A stretch of 64,000 nt of DNA from positions 1-64,000 of the forward strand of contig JBKQTE010000066.1 of NCBI GenBank assembly GCA_052143315.1, read 5' to 3'. Shown here piece by piece: positions 36,042 to 47,461 of this stretch. The position numbers and the translations under genes were made by a program. Under the pieces are notes generated by a model. The model searched no databases, was not told where the DNA came from, and was given only the letters and a program-made list of their open reading frames with translations. The DNA comes from DASZIT01 sp052143315 (GTDB lineage: Bacteria > Actinomycetota > Acidimicrobiia > Acidimicrobiales > RAAP-2). How positions within the stretch are numbered: the stretch's first letter is position 1; each line of letters begins with the position of its first letter.

Positions 36042-38105
36042 ATGGCCCCCAACCAGTCCGAGCACCGTTCCGAGCCGCGCCAGCCGTCGGGAGCGCACTT
36101 CCCACGGCGGGTGTTCCTGAAGGGGGCCGCCGGCGTGGGGGTGGGAGTGGTGGCCGCGCCCCTGCTCTTCGACCGGCCGGCGTTCGCCTCGGTCTCGCTC
36201 GGTACCGGGACCGACCCCGAGCAGGTGCACCTGCAGTGGGGTGCCGACCCGACCACCGAGGTGGTCGTCTCGTGGGCGGCCCCGGCGGCCGAGCCCGCGC
36301 CCCAGGTCCTCTTCGGCCCCACCGCCGCCCTGGGCACCACGGTGGACGCCACCCCGCAGACCTACGTGGACGGCATCAGTGGGCTCGAGGTCTTCACCTA
36401 CCACGCGGCGCTGACCGGGCTGGCGCCGGGCACGACGTACTCGTACCAGGTCAGCGACGGGGGGAGCCCGGCCAACACCACTCCGGTGACCACGTTCACC
36501 ACCGCCCCCAGCGGGCGCAGCGCCTTCACCTTCACCAGCTTCGGCGATCTCGGGACCCCGGGGGCACCGTTCTCCATGGAGACCTACAAAGAGTCCCAGT
36601 ACAACGCCTACTACGCGGTGAGCCAGGTCGAGACCCTGGCGCCCCTCTTCCACCTGCTCAACGGCGACCTCTGCTACGCCGACAAGAGCCCCACCACCCA
36701 GCCGATGCCCTACGTATGGCGCGACTTCGGCCTGAACATCCAGCGATCGGCGGCCAACCGACCGTGGATGCCGTGCATCGGCAATCACGAGATGGAGCTG
36801 GGCACCACCCAGTACTCCTCGACCGGCTACACCGACAACGACAACGGGCTGACCCCCGCCCAGATCAGCCCCACCAACCCCGCGGGTGCCTCCGTGTACT
36901 CCGGCGGCAGCTACGCCCAGTTCTCCAACGGGGAGTACGGCCACGCCGCCTACCTGACCCGCTTCTCGCTGCCCGACAACGGGACCGGTCAGTTCGGAGG
37001 CAGCTTCTACTCGTTCCAGGTCGGGTCGGTGCTGTTCATCTCCCTCGACGCCAGCGATGTCACCTACCAGGACAGTGGGGCGTTCACCGCCACCGCCATC
37101 ACCACCGCCGGCGGCACCGTCATCCCGGCCAACACCGGCGTCTACAACCGGCAGTACACCGGTGCCCTCGGCAGCCCCGCCTCCGACAACACCGTCCCGG
37201 CCGGCGACAACGTCCAGACCCAGTGGCTCGAGACCACCCTGGCCGCCGCCGCCGCCGACACCTCCGTCGACTGGATCGTCGTCCAGATGCACCAGACGGC
37301 GCTGTCCTCCTCCGACGACAACGGGAGCGACCTGGGCATCCGGCAGGCGTGGCTGCCGCTCTTCGACCAGTACCAGGTGGACTTGGTGCTGTGCGGCCAC
37401 GACCACGACTACGAGCGCTCGTTTCCGGTGCGGGGCTTCAACCACGGCCAGGGGACCGGGATGGCCGGCACGCCTCGGGCCGGTCAGACGGTCGACACCC
37501 TCCAGCCCGCCCCGGTTGTCGACAACCCCGCCCTCACCACCTTCGACACCACCCAGGGCACCGTCCACCTGGTGCTCGGGACCGGCGGCACCAACACCCA
37601 GGACAACACCTACGGCGCCAACAAGGTGGCCGGCACCGCCAGCGTCAACACCTTCACCAACCCGAAGGCGGTCGCCGCCAGCAACAAGGGCACCGGTGAC
37701 ACCTCGGAGCCGGCGGTGTGGTCGGCCCGGACGGACCCGACCACACCCACCAACAATCCCTACGGCGTGGCGGCGTTCACCGTCGACCCCGGCTCGGGAC
37801 CGGGGGCCACCACCACCCTGACCCTCACCTACTACCACGCGCCGGCGGTGTCCCCTCCGGCCACCTACCCGGCGCCGGTCTCGTACGTCCCACCGGCCTA
37901 CACGATCTACGAGACGATCACCTTCACCCGACCCCGGAGCGACGGGGCCACGTCCCCGCGGAGCACTCCCGGGGTCGAGACGCCGGAGTTCCCGACCCCG
38001 CTGCTGGGGTTGGCCGCCGCCGCCGTGGGGGCCGGCGCTGTCTACCTGTCATCGCGGAACCGGTCCGGAGGAGTGCTGCACCCCGCCACCACGCCGGACA
38101 ACTGA
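36042..38105 (+). CDS. Tat-exported purple acid phosphatase-like metallophosphoesterase
   Basis: From ATG 36042 (687 residues) the N-terminus has RRVFLKG plus a hydrophobic run, a twin-arginine signal. A fibronectin-like PAP N-domain follows (VVVSWAAPAAEPAPQVLFG), then the metal motifs FGDLG, NGDLCYAD, GNHE, MHQTALSS and CGHDHDYER. It should hydrolyse phosphomonoesters outside the membrane. The C-terminus has TPEFPTP, a hydrophobic segment and an Arg (SSRNRS), a possible sorting or anchor signal. Confidence 0.92.
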   Translation: MAPNQSEHRSEPRQPSGAHFPRRVFLKGAAGVGVGVVAAPLLFDRPAFASVSLGTGTDPEQVHLQWGADPTTEVVVSWAAPAAEPAPQVLFGPTAALGTTVDATPQTYVDGISGLEVFTYHAALTGLAPGTTYSYQVSDGGSPANTTPVTTFTTAPSGRSAFTFTSFGDLGTPGAPFSMETYKESQYNAYYAVSQVETLAPLFHLLNGDLCYADKSPTTQPMPYVWRDFGLNIQRSAANRPWMPCIGNHEMELGTTQYSSTGYTDNDNGLTPAQISPTNPAGASVYSGGSYAQFSNGEYGHAAYLTRFSLPDNGTGQFGGSFYSFQVGSVLFISLDASDVTYQDSGAFTATAITTAGGTVIPANTGVYNRQYTGALGSPASDNTVPAGDNVQTQWLETTLAAAAADTSVDWIVVQMHQTALSSSDDNGSDLGIRQAWLPLFDQYQVDLVLCGHDHDYERSFPVRGFNHGQGTGMAGTPRAGQTVDTLQPAPVVDNPALTTFDTTQGTVHLVLGTGGTNTQDNTYGANKVAGTASVNTFTNPKAVAASNKGTGDTSEPAVWSARTDPTTPTNNPYGVAAFTVDPGSGPGATTTLTLTYYHAPAVSPPATYPAPVSYVPPAYTIYETITFTRPRSDGATSPRSTPGVETPEFPTPLLGLAAAAVGAGAVYLSSRNRSGGVLHPATTPDN

Positions 38106-38142
38106 GCCGGTCGGCTGCGTCGGCGGGCGGGCGGGGAGCGCA

Positions 38143-38667
38143 CTACGGGGTGGGTGCCACGTGCTCCTGCTTGGCCAGCCACCGCAGCCGGGCCGCCCGG
38201 GCGTCCCAGGCGTAGACGACGCAGGTGCCGGCGAAGAGATCGTGCCAGGCCCGCCGCTCCCGCTGGATCAGTATCCCCAGGAATCCCAGGCCAAAGGCGA
38301 TGATGCTGAGCGGGAACGTCAGGGTCCGGACGACCGCCTGCCTCGGACCGATGGGCGTCCCGTCGGCTCGCACCACCTGAATGCCCAGCAGCGCCATGCC
38401 GATGGTCTTGCCGTTGAGCGACCACTGGTAGGCGAAGTAGACGAACTCCCACACCACCAGGATGACCAGGGCCGGGATCTGGTGGTGGGCGATGGCGAAG
38501 GAGTGGCCGGTGGCCAGCTGCACGGTGAAGGACAGGGCGGCCAGCCCCGCCGTGTACAGGCCCCACGAGGCGCCCACGTCCACACCGAAGGCCACCAGCC
38601 GGCTGACGGCGCCGGCGTAGTGCCCCTGGCGGCGCTCGGTCAGCTCGAGGGGTGGCCCGGCCGCCAC
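38143..38667 (-). CDS. RDD-family membrane protein
   Basis: 174 residues. RLVAFGVDVGASWGL carries the Arg-Asp of the RDD family, three hydrophobic segments follow, and the second Asp is in RAWHDLFAGT. GTG 38667 directly abuts the stop of the nonapeptide-repeat gene, so the pair is an operon. RDD proteins are small integral membrane proteins of mostly unknown role; some act in ion exchange. Confidence 0.85.
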   Translation of the reverse strand: MAAGPPLELTERRQGHYAGAVSRLVAFGVDVGASWGLYTAGLAALSFTVQLATGHSFAIAHHQIPALVILVVWEFVYFAYQWSLNGKTIGMALLGIQVVRADGTPIGPRQAVVRTLTFPLSIIAFGLGFLGILIQRERRAWHDLFAGTCVVYAWDARAARLRWLAKQEHVAPTP

Positions 38668-39204
38668 TCAGTCCACCTCCCCCACCGGACGGGTCGGGGC
38701 CGGGACGCCGCCCGGAGCCGGGACCGGGGCCACCTCGACCAGCGCCGCAGGGCCGAAGGGCAGTGCGGAGGCGTCCCGATGCAGGACGCGGTCTGTCCAG
38801 CGGGCGAAGAAGTCGTCGAGTCCCACCCCCTGGGCCCGCACCACGTCGAGCACCTCGGAGGCCACACCGGTGGTGGACCTGGCGATGATGGCCCCCAGTT
38901 CGGTCTGCTCGACCAGGGCGTCGATGTCGAGCTGGTCGACGATCCGGCCGACGTCGACCCGCCCGACGATGGCGTTCACGTCCACACGCTCGACGATCTT
39001 CTCCACGTCCACCCGGTCGACGATCCGGTCGACGTCGACCCGCTCGATGATCTTCTCGACGTCCACCCGATCGATGAGCCGGTCCACATCGACCCGCTCG
39101 AGGATGGCATCGAGGTCGATGGCGTCCATCACCAGCAGCACCGCCCGCTCGGCGATGGCCTGGGCCATGCTCTCGATGCGACCGGAGATGGGGTTCGGAG
39201 CCAC
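38668..39204 (-). CDS. Nonapeptide (RVDVxxIVx) repeat protein
   Basis: 178 residues if GTG 39204 is the start; ATG 39168 is another option. Residues from about 35 to 100 are seven 9-residue units, e.g. RVDVDRLID, RVDVEKIIE, RVDVDRIVD, ending QLDIDALVE. The tail (STTGVASEVLDVVRAQGVGL) recalls the same proteins in other actinobacteria next to RDD genes. The regular charge/hydrophobic spacing suggests a solenoid or an amphipathic helical membrane-surface protein. Function unknown. Confidence 0.75.
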   Translation of the reverse strand: MAPNPISGRIESMAQAIAERAVLLVMDAIDLDAILERVDVDRLIDRVDVEKIIERVDVDRIVDRVDVEKIVERVDVNAIVGRVDVGRIVDQLDIDALVEQTELGAIIARSTTGVASEVLDVVRAQGVGLDDFFARWTDRVLHRDASALPFGPAALVEVAPVPAPGGVPAPTRPVGEVD

Positions 39205-39312
39205 TATTGCGGGCCGCTCGGACGCGGGGCCAGACGGAACACGTCGCCAGTTTCGCACCCGGTGCCCGCTCCACCGGGGACGGTGTGTCGCCCGGTCGTC
39301 CCGGCCGGTGGG

Positions 39313-39765
39313 TCAGCCGGCCGTCAGTGCCTGGAGGGCCCGGTCGGCGTGGACGTTCATGCGGACCTCGCTCTGGACGACGGCCAGGATCCTGCGGTCC
39401 CTGCCGATGACGAAGGTGGCCCGCTTGGTGGGCGACAGGGCGGTGAACCGGCGCCGCACCCCGTACTGGGTCGCCACCGCACCGTCGGGATCGGAGAGGA
39501 GCGGGTAGCCGAAGGAGTGCTTGTCCGAGAACCGCTTCTGCTTGTCGACCTCGTCGGCGCTGATGCCGACGGGCTGGGCGCCGACCGCGTCGAACTCGGC
39601 CCTCATGTCGCGAAAGTGGCAGCTCTCGGCGGTACAGCCGGGGGTCATGGCCGCCGGGTAGAAGAACAGCACCACCGGTCCGTCGGCGAGCAGGTCGCTC
39701 AGGCGGCGCGGCTTGCCGTTCTCGTCGGACAGCTCGAAGTCCGGTGCGGTGTCGCCGACGTCCAT
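39313..39765 (-). CDS. bcp: Peroxiredoxin, BCP/PrxQ type
   Basis: 150 residues. PGCTAESCHFRD has the peroxidatic Cys44 and a resolving Cys49, the PrxQ alpha-helix-2 arrangement. It reduces hydrogen or organic peroxides with thioredoxin as reductant. A second paralogue lies at 49050. Confidence 0.93.
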   Translation of the reverse strand: MDVGDTAPDFELSDENGKPRRLSDLLADGPVVLFFYPAAMTPGCTAESCHFRDMRAEFDAVGAQPVGISADEVDKQKRFSDKHSFGYPLLSDPDGAVATQYGVRRRFTALSPTKRATFVIGRDRRILAVVQSEVRMNVHADRALQALTAG

Positions 39766-39815
39766 GGTACGAGGCTACTCAAACCCGGGCGGCGGGGTCG
39801 GGAAGCCGTCCCCGC

Positions 39816-40310
39816 TCACTCGGGGACGTTGCGCTCGAAGACGGAGGTGCCGACGCGGAGGAACCGGCAGACCACGGCGACCTCCTCGTCGGTGAAACCG
39901 GCCAGCTCCCTGCGGGCGTCGGTGACCATCGGCAGGTGGTAGCTCGCCGCTTTCCGCTTGGCGGCAGGCACCATCTCCACCAGCACCCGGCGACGGTCGC
40001 TCTCGTCCCGGCGGCGCCGGACGAACCCGGCCGCTTCCAGTCGGTCGAGCACGAAGGTGACGGCCCCGGTGGACAGGCGGGCGGCCTGGGCCAGGGCCCC
40101 GGCGGTCATCGGGGCATGCTGGTCCAGGATGTCGATGCACCGAAAGTCGGTGCGGTTGAGGCCCAGCTTGCCGGCCACCGCCTCGTCGAAGATGTCGACG
40201 GCCGCCTGGTAGCGGCGCATCGCCTCGCCCAGTGCGGACCTGCCGATCCCGGCGTCTGCGTCGGCCGGTCCGGGCACCTCCCCGCCCACTCCACCCTGCT
40301 CGCTTGACAC
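39816..40310 (-). CDS. MarR-family regulator
   Basis: 164 residues. The winged helix reads MTAGALAQAARLSTGAVTFV then LDRLEAAGFVRRRRDESDRR, with the basic wing DESDRRRVLVE. It is divergent from the drug-type ABC exporter genes at 40438, with a 127-bp shared promoter region, so it probably represses itself and the exporter until a ligand binds. Confidence 0.9.
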   Translation of the reverse strand: MSSEQGGVGGEVPGPADADAGIGRSALGEAMRRYQAAVDIFDEAVAGKLGLNRTDFRCIDILDQHAPMTAGALAQAARLSTGAVTFVLDRLEAAGFVRRRRDESDRRRVLVEMVPAAKRKAASYHLPMVTDARRELAGFTDEEVAVVCRFLRVGTSVFERNVPE

Positions 40311-40314
40311 GGAT

Positions 40315-40350
40315 TTAGTTTAGCTCATAAGATACACAGAGGTAAAGGTA
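40315..40350. promoter_or_regulatory. Shared MarR/ABC exporter promoter region
   Basis: An AT-rich patch between divergent genes. TAAGAT at 40328-40333 fits a -10 for the plus-strand exporter. The surrounding TTTAGTTTAGCTCATAAGAT looks like a loose dyad that a MarR dimer could bind. Confidence 0.4.
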
Positions 40351-40437
40351 CGTGCCGACAGCACCCGACTTCCGACGGACCGCGACCCGGCCACCGATCG
40401 CACCGCCCCGACCTCACCACCCAGACGGGACTGCCCC

Positions 40438-41514
40438 ATGACCCACGCCATCGAAGCCCACGACCTGCAGAAGACCTTCAAGGGCAAGCGGGAGGTCCGC
40501 GCCCTCGACGGGGTGAGCTTCCTCGTCGAGGAGGGCACCGTCTTCGGCCTGCTGGGACCGAACGGCTCTGGCAAGACGACTGCGGTCCGGATCCTGACCA
40601 CCATTCTCCGGCCCGACGGTGGCAGCGCCCGGGTGCTCGGGCACGACGTCGTCAAGGAGGCGGGCCGGGTGCGCAGCCTGATCGGCCTGGCCGGGCAGTA
40701 CGCGGCCGTCGACGAGAACCTGACCGGGCGGGAGAACCTGGTGATGGTGGGCCGCCTGAACCACCTCCCCGGGTCGTACGTCGCCGGTCGGGCCAAGGAG
40801 CTCCTCGGGGAGTTCGACCTGTCCGACGCCGGCGACCGGCCCCTCAAGACCTACTCGGGCGGCATGCGCCGCCGGCTCGACCTGGCCGCCGCCCTGGTGG
40901 CCCGGCCCACCGTCCTCTTCCTCGACGAGCCGACCACCGGGCTCGACCCCCAGAGCCGGAACGACCTGTGGGAGGTGATCGAAGGTCTGGTCGACGGAGG
41001 CACCACCGTGCTGCTGACCACCCAGTACCTCGAAGAGGCCGATCGTCTGGCCAGCACCCTGTCCGTCCTCGACCACGGGCGGGTCATCGCCCAGGGATCG
41101 CCGACGGCGCTGAAGGCCGAGCTGGGGGCCACCGTCCTCGAGGTCGGCCTCCACGATCACCTCGACGCCGAACGCACGGCGACACTGCTGGTCCCGGTCG
41201 GCTCGCACCCACCCAACCGGAGCGGCAATGTGGTCGAGGTCACCGTGGACAACGGCCCCGAGGCCGCCATGGTGGCGCTCCGGGCGCTCGACCAGGAGCG
41301 GATTACGCCCACCACCTTCACCATCCGCGAGCCGAGCCTCGACGACGTGTTCCTGGCCCTCACCGGTCGTCGGGCCGAGGACGACACCGACGGGGACCAC
41401 GCCGCCGCCGACGAGGGGCTCGACGACCGGGACGAGGAGATCACCGCAGTGGCGAGCAACGCCGGCCCCATCAACAAGGCATTCACCGACTACGAGGCAC
41501 GAGGCCACCGATGA
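40438..41514 (+). CDS. ABC transporter ATP-binding protein, DrrA type
   Basis: 358 residues. Walker A GLLGPNGSGKTT, signature YSGGMRRRLDLA, Walker B with FLDEPTTGLDP. The C-terminal ~100 residues match the DrrA regulatory extension. It powers export of a drug or lipid. The stop overlaps the ATG of the permease gene (ATGA). Confidence 0.93.
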   Translation: MTHAIEAHDLQKTFKGKREVRALDGVSFLVEEGTVFGLLGPNGSGKTTAVRILTTILRPDGGSARVLGHDVVKEAGRVRSLIGLAGQYAAVDENLTGRENLVMVGRLNHLPGSYVAGRAKELLGEFDLSDAGDRPLKTYSGGMRRRLDLAAALVARPTVLFLDEPTTGLDPQSRNDLWEVIEGLVDGGTTVLLTTQYLEEADRLASTLSVLDHGRVIAQGSPTALKAELGATVLEVGLHDHLDAERTATLLVPVGSHPPNRSGNVVEVTVDNGPEAAMVALRALDQERITPTTFTIREPSLDDVFLALTGRRAEDDTDGDHAAADEGLDDRDEEITAVASNAGPINKAFTDYEARGHR

Positions 41515-42335
41515 CAAACACCATCTCCGTCCCCACCGTGTCGGGAGCCCCGCTGGCCACCGGGTTGTCAGGACGCATCCGGTGGGCACTGGCCGACACC
41601 TTCACCATCACCAAGCGCAATCTGATCGGCTATACCCGGATCCCCGAGGCGCTGTTCTTCTCGACGGTGCAGCCGATCATGTTCGTGCTGCTGTTCCGGT
41701 ACGTGTTCGGCGGGGCCATCCACACGTCGGAGGCAAGCTACGTCAACTACCTGATGCCGGGGATCTTCGTGCAGACGGTGGCGTTCGGGGCCGTGAGTAC
41801 CAGCATCGGCCTGGCCGAGGACCTGCAGAAGGGGTTGGTGGAGCGGTTCCGGGCCCTGCCCATGGCTCGCTCGGCGGTGCTGGCCGGACGCACCAGCGCC
41901 GACCTGTGCCGGAACGTGGTGGTCGTCATCATCATGACGGTGGTCGGCTTTCTGGTCGGCTTCCGCCCGACTACCGGCGTCCTCCCCTACCTGGCCGGCA
42001 TCGGGCTCATCCTGCTCTTCGCCTACGCCCTGTCGTGGGGGTTCGCGGTGATCGGCCTATCTGCTCCCAACAGCGAGACGGCCCAGGTCATGTCGTTCCC
42101 GCTCCTCTTCCCGCTGACCTTCGCCTCGTCCGCCTTCGTCCCGGTCGACCAGATGCCCAGCTGGCTGCAGGGCTTCGCCACCTACCAGCCGGTCAGCGTG
42201 ACGGTCAGCGCCTGCCGGGCCCTGATGCTGGGGGGCCCGACGGCGACATGGCTCATCCAATCGCTGCTGTGGTCGGTCGGCCTGCTGGCGGTCCTCACCC
42301 CGGTGGCCGTCCGGCGGTACCGGACCCGCACCTGA
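41511..42335 (+). CDS. ABC-2 type permease, DrrB type
   Basis: 274 residues with six predicted membrane segments, an N-terminal amphipathic part (KRNLIGYTRIPEALFFSTVQ) and EDLQKGLVERFRALPM, the coupling motif of the ABC-2/DrrB family. It partners the upstream ATPase to export a hydrophobic substrate under MarR control. Confidence 0.92.
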   Translation: MTNTISVPTVSGAPLATGLSGRIRWALADTFTITKRNLIGYTRIPEALFFSTVQPIMFVLLFRYVFGGAIHTSEASYVNYLMPGIFVQTVAFGAVSTSIGLAEDLQKGLVERFRALPMARSAVLAGRTSADLCRNVVVVIIMTVVGFLVGFRPTTGVLPYLAGIGLILLFAYALSWGFAVIGLSAPNSETAQVMSFPLLFPLTFASSAFVPVDQMPSWLQGFATYQPVSVTVSACRALMLGGPTATWLIQSLLWSVGLLAVLTPVAVRRYRTRT

Positions 42336-42400
42336 CGTCGTCCGGCGCCCCGTTTCACTGGCGGTGGCGACAGGCTCCCACCTGGAGGTTGGACCCAGGA

Positions 42401-42775
42401 CTAGGTCGTCCGGTCGACCGCCCGGTTGATCTCGGCGGCGGTGGCGGTCGGATCGTCGACCTCGACCACCAGTCGGGCGTACCGCTCGTCGTGGAGGTCG
42501 ACGACCACCGAACGGTCGGCGTCGTGCACGTCCCAGAACACCCACTCCCCCTCTTGGCGGAAGGTACCGGCGGTCAGGTGACCGGGGATCCTGGCGCCAC
42601 CGGCCTTCAGCCCGGTCAGCGAGGCGGCCCGGACCCCCTCCGGATCGACCCGGGCCCCGGCCACATGGACCAGGGGGATCTCCAGCCGGCTGTGGAGCGA
42701 CCAGAGCCGGTCGATGCCCGACATCTCCACGTAGAGGTCCTGGTCGCCCACCCTGATCGTTGCCACGGTGGGCAC
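42401..42775 (-). CDS. Conserved actinobacterial protein, PH-like
   Basis: 124 residues. LYVEMSGIDRLWSLHSRLEI then PLVHVAGARVDPEGVR matches small actinobacterial proteins with a PH-like fold. No enzyme motif or membrane segment. Function unknown. The next gene, acnA, is divergent. Confidence 0.7.
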   Translation of the reverse strand: MPTVATIRVGDQDLYVEMSGIDRLWSLHSRLEIPLVHVAGARVDPEGVRAASLTGLKAGGARIPGHLTAGTFRQEGEWVFWDVHDADRSVVVDLHDERYARLVVEVDDPTATAAEINRAVDRTT

Positions 42776-42845
42776 TGTACCTACGGATCCGTCGACCGGT
42801 CGTAGTCGGCTAGCGACTCCGGGGCCAGGCGGTCAGAATGGACCC

Positions 42846-45545
<2,700 letters not shown>

Positions 45546-45592
45546 GGGCGGGTGTCCTGCCTGCCAACCGAGCTGGGTCTGTAGGCAACTCC

Positions 45593-45631
45593 CCCCACGC
45601 GCTGGACCGGCAGGCCGGGAAGGGCGTGGGG
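45593..45631 (+). terminator. Hairpin after acnA
   Basis: CCCCACGC and GCGTGGGG pair across ~23 nt, starting 47 nt after the stop. No T-run follows; a plausible terminator. Confidence 0.45.
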
Positions 45632-45633
45632 CC

Positions 45634-45840
45634 CTCCGGCGGGGTCCCCCTCCGGGGTCCGATCTCAGAATCCGATCTCAGAATAAGTTTAGGCCGTATA
45701 CCACGTCTCCGGCGGGTGACTGGACTCTCCGGCGGGTGACTGGACTCTCCGGCAGGTGACTGGACTCTCCGGCGGGGTCCCTAACGGGGTCCGATCTCAG
45801 AATAGGTATACGCCATATACCAAATCTCCGGCGGGAGATC
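45634..45840. repeat. Repeat cluster between acnA and the amidotransferase gene
   Basis: CTCCGGC(G/A)GG appears six times in about 200 bp. From 45711 to 45770 a 20-bp unit (GGCGGGTGACTGGACTCTCC) is repeated three times in tandem. A longer block, GGGGTCCGATCTCAGAATA ... TATACCA.(G/A)TCTCCGGCGGG, occurs at about 45653-45715 and 45787-45835; the second copy has GGTATACGCCATATACC, a palindrome with a 5-nt spacer, and ATCTCC/GGAGAT. No gene fits. It lies between convergent genes. Confidence 0.8.
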
Positions 45841-45887
45841 GGATCCTCCACCGGGAGCCCGGACCCGCTGCCGAGCCGGCGGTCCCC

Positions 45888-46637
45888 CTACGTCCCGGCC
45901 GCGCGGTCAACTCCGGCGACGAACTTCGACCGCCGGGCAACCGAGGCGAGCGCCACGTCGATGTACCGATGCAGCACCCGCCGGCCCACAAACGTCGCCT
46001 CGGCAAGGCGGGGGCTCTCCACGAACGTGGCCGGGGCCGGCACCGTCCGCTCCCACCCCTCGGCCATGGCTCGGTCCACCTCGGCGTGGAACTGGAACCC
46101 GTAGATCCGGTCCCCCACCCGGAAGGCCTGGTTGGGGTAGGCACGGTTGGCGGCCAGGTGCACCGCGCCGTCGGGCAGGGAGAAGGTGTCGCCGTGCCAC
46201 TGCACGACGGGGAGAGCCGGTTCGGCCAAGCCGCCGTACTCGGGACCCAGCACCGGGTCGAGCCGACCCTGGGCCGTCAGCGTCACCGGACACACCCCGA
46301 TCTCGGGTTCCGGCCCCGTGGTGACCTCGGCGCCGAGGGCGGCGGCCAGCTGCTGGGCGCCGAGGCCGATCCCCAGCACCGGCAGCCCCGCATCGACGGC
46401 ACGGGCGATGAGCGACCGCTCGGCGAGAAGCCACGGGTGGGTGGCGTCGTCGTGGACCCCCATGACGCCGCCCATCACCACCAGGCCGCCCACCGACGCG
46501 GCCGCCGGGAACACCTCGCCGCGGTCGGGGCGGACCACCTCGACGGTGCAGCCGGCACCGGTGAGCTCCTCGGCAACCATCCCCGGCCCGTCGCCGGGAT
46601 CGTGCTGGATGACCACCCACGGGCGGGCCGGCGTCAC
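45888..46637 (-). CDS. Class I glutamine-amidotransferase-like protein lacking the nucleophile Cys
   Basis: 249 residues. The fold is clear (WVVIQHDPGDGPGMVAEEL, VVMGGVMGVHD, GFQFHAEVD with the catalytic His), but the nucleophile elbow reads GIGLGAQ, with Gly91 where class I amidotransferases have Cys (GICLGAQ). Glutamine cleavage should therefore be lost. GTG 46637 overlaps the stop of the PIG-L deacetylase gene (GTGA), so they may act together. Confidence 0.85.
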   Translation of the reverse strand: MTPARPWVVIQHDPGDGPGMVAEELTGAGCTVEVVRPDRGEVFPAAASVGGLVVMGGVMGVHDDATHPWLLAERSLIARAVDAGLPVLGIGLGAQQLAAALGAEVTTGPEPEIGVCPVTLTAQGRLDPVLGPEYGGLAEPALPVVQWHGDTFSLPDGAVHLAANRAYPNQAFRVGDRIYGFQFHAEVDRAMAEGWERTVPAPATFVESPRLAEATFVGRRVLHRYIDVALASVARRSKFVAGVDRAAGT

Positions 46638-47386
46638 CCGGTCTGGACCACGTGGAAGGCCTCCGCCAGCCGACTGTCGGGCATGCCGGCGGCCAGGGCG
46701 GTGCCCGACATCCAGGATCGGAGGAGCTCCTGGACGTCGCTGCCGGCCCCGATCTGGCTGCGGTGTGATCGGAGGGCGGCGACCTTGCGGTGGAACTGCT
46801 CGGTAACGTCCACCACCCGGTCCGCCCGCTCGGTCGCCATCATCCAGAGCTCGGCCACAGTGTGCGGCTCCAGGCCCTCTTCGAGCAGCTCGGGGTGGGC
46901 GAACGGGTTGCGGGCGTCCGGATAGACGGCGCACGTCGCCGCCTCACCGGCGGCCAGGTGATCGGGATGGCTGGCGTGGATCCGCGCCCAGTTCCGCTCG
47001 GGCGACTGCGCCACCACCCGCTCGGGACGGAACCGTCGGATCACCCGGGCGATGTCGCGACGCAGCTCGATGCTGGGCTCCAGGCGCCCGTCGGGGTACC
47101 CGAGGAAGGTGACGTCGGTGACACCGACCTCCCGGGCCGCCGCCCGCTGCTCGTCGCGCCGGACGGCCGCCAGGTCGGCACGGCTGATCGATCGGTCAGT
47201 CCCGCCCGCCTCACCGTCGGTGACGACGCAGTACTCCACCTCCACGCCGGCGTCGGTCCACACCGCCACCGACCCGGCGGCGCCGAAGTCCACGTCGTCG
47301 GGGTGGGCCATCACCACCAGGATGCGGGAGACGCCCTCGGGGCCGGGATCGACGATCAGGGGTGCGCGAAAGTGCGAGTCGGGCAC
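46634..47386 (-). CDS. PIG-L family deacetylase
   Basis: 250 residues. AHPDDVDFGAAGS and HPDHLAAGEA give the zinc-binding His-Asp-Asp...His of the GlcNAc-PI/mycothiol deacetylase family. It may remove acetyl from a GlcNAc conjugate; MshB or a mycothiol S-conjugate amidase is possible, but a different glycoconjugate cannot be excluded. Confidence 0.88.
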   Translation of the reverse strand: MPDSHFRAPLIVDPGPEGVSRILVVMAHPDDVDFGAAGSVAVWTDAGVEVEYCVVTDGEAGGTDRSISRADLAAVRRDEQRAAAREVGVTDVTFLGYPDGRLEPSIELRRDIARVIRRFRPERVVAQSPERNWARIHASHPDHLAAGEAATCAVYPDARNPFAHPELLEEGLEPHTVAELWMMATERADRVVDVTEQFHRKVAALRSHRSQIGAGSDVQELLRSWMSGTALAAGMPDSRLAEAFHVVQTG

Positions 47387-47461
47387 GGGGTACTCCTCGG
47401 ATCGGTGGGGCGGAGCGATGTCGGCGGCGATGCCGGGCCCGCCCCGGACCGGCGAGCCGGC

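Noticed and set aside
36030..37838. A 602-codon open frame antisense to the Tat-exported phosphatase
   Set aside because: It is the mirror of a clearly coding gene in GC-rich DNA; the translation is Gly/Val/Arg/His-rich with no motif.
38930..39110. 27-bp periodic DNA before 39.1 kb considered as a noncoding repeat array
   Set aside because: The period equals nine codons of a repeat protein with normal start and stop.
45711..45770. 20-bp tandem repeats considered as a CRISPR or attachment array
   Set aside because: Units abut without spacers and no cas or integrase gene is near.
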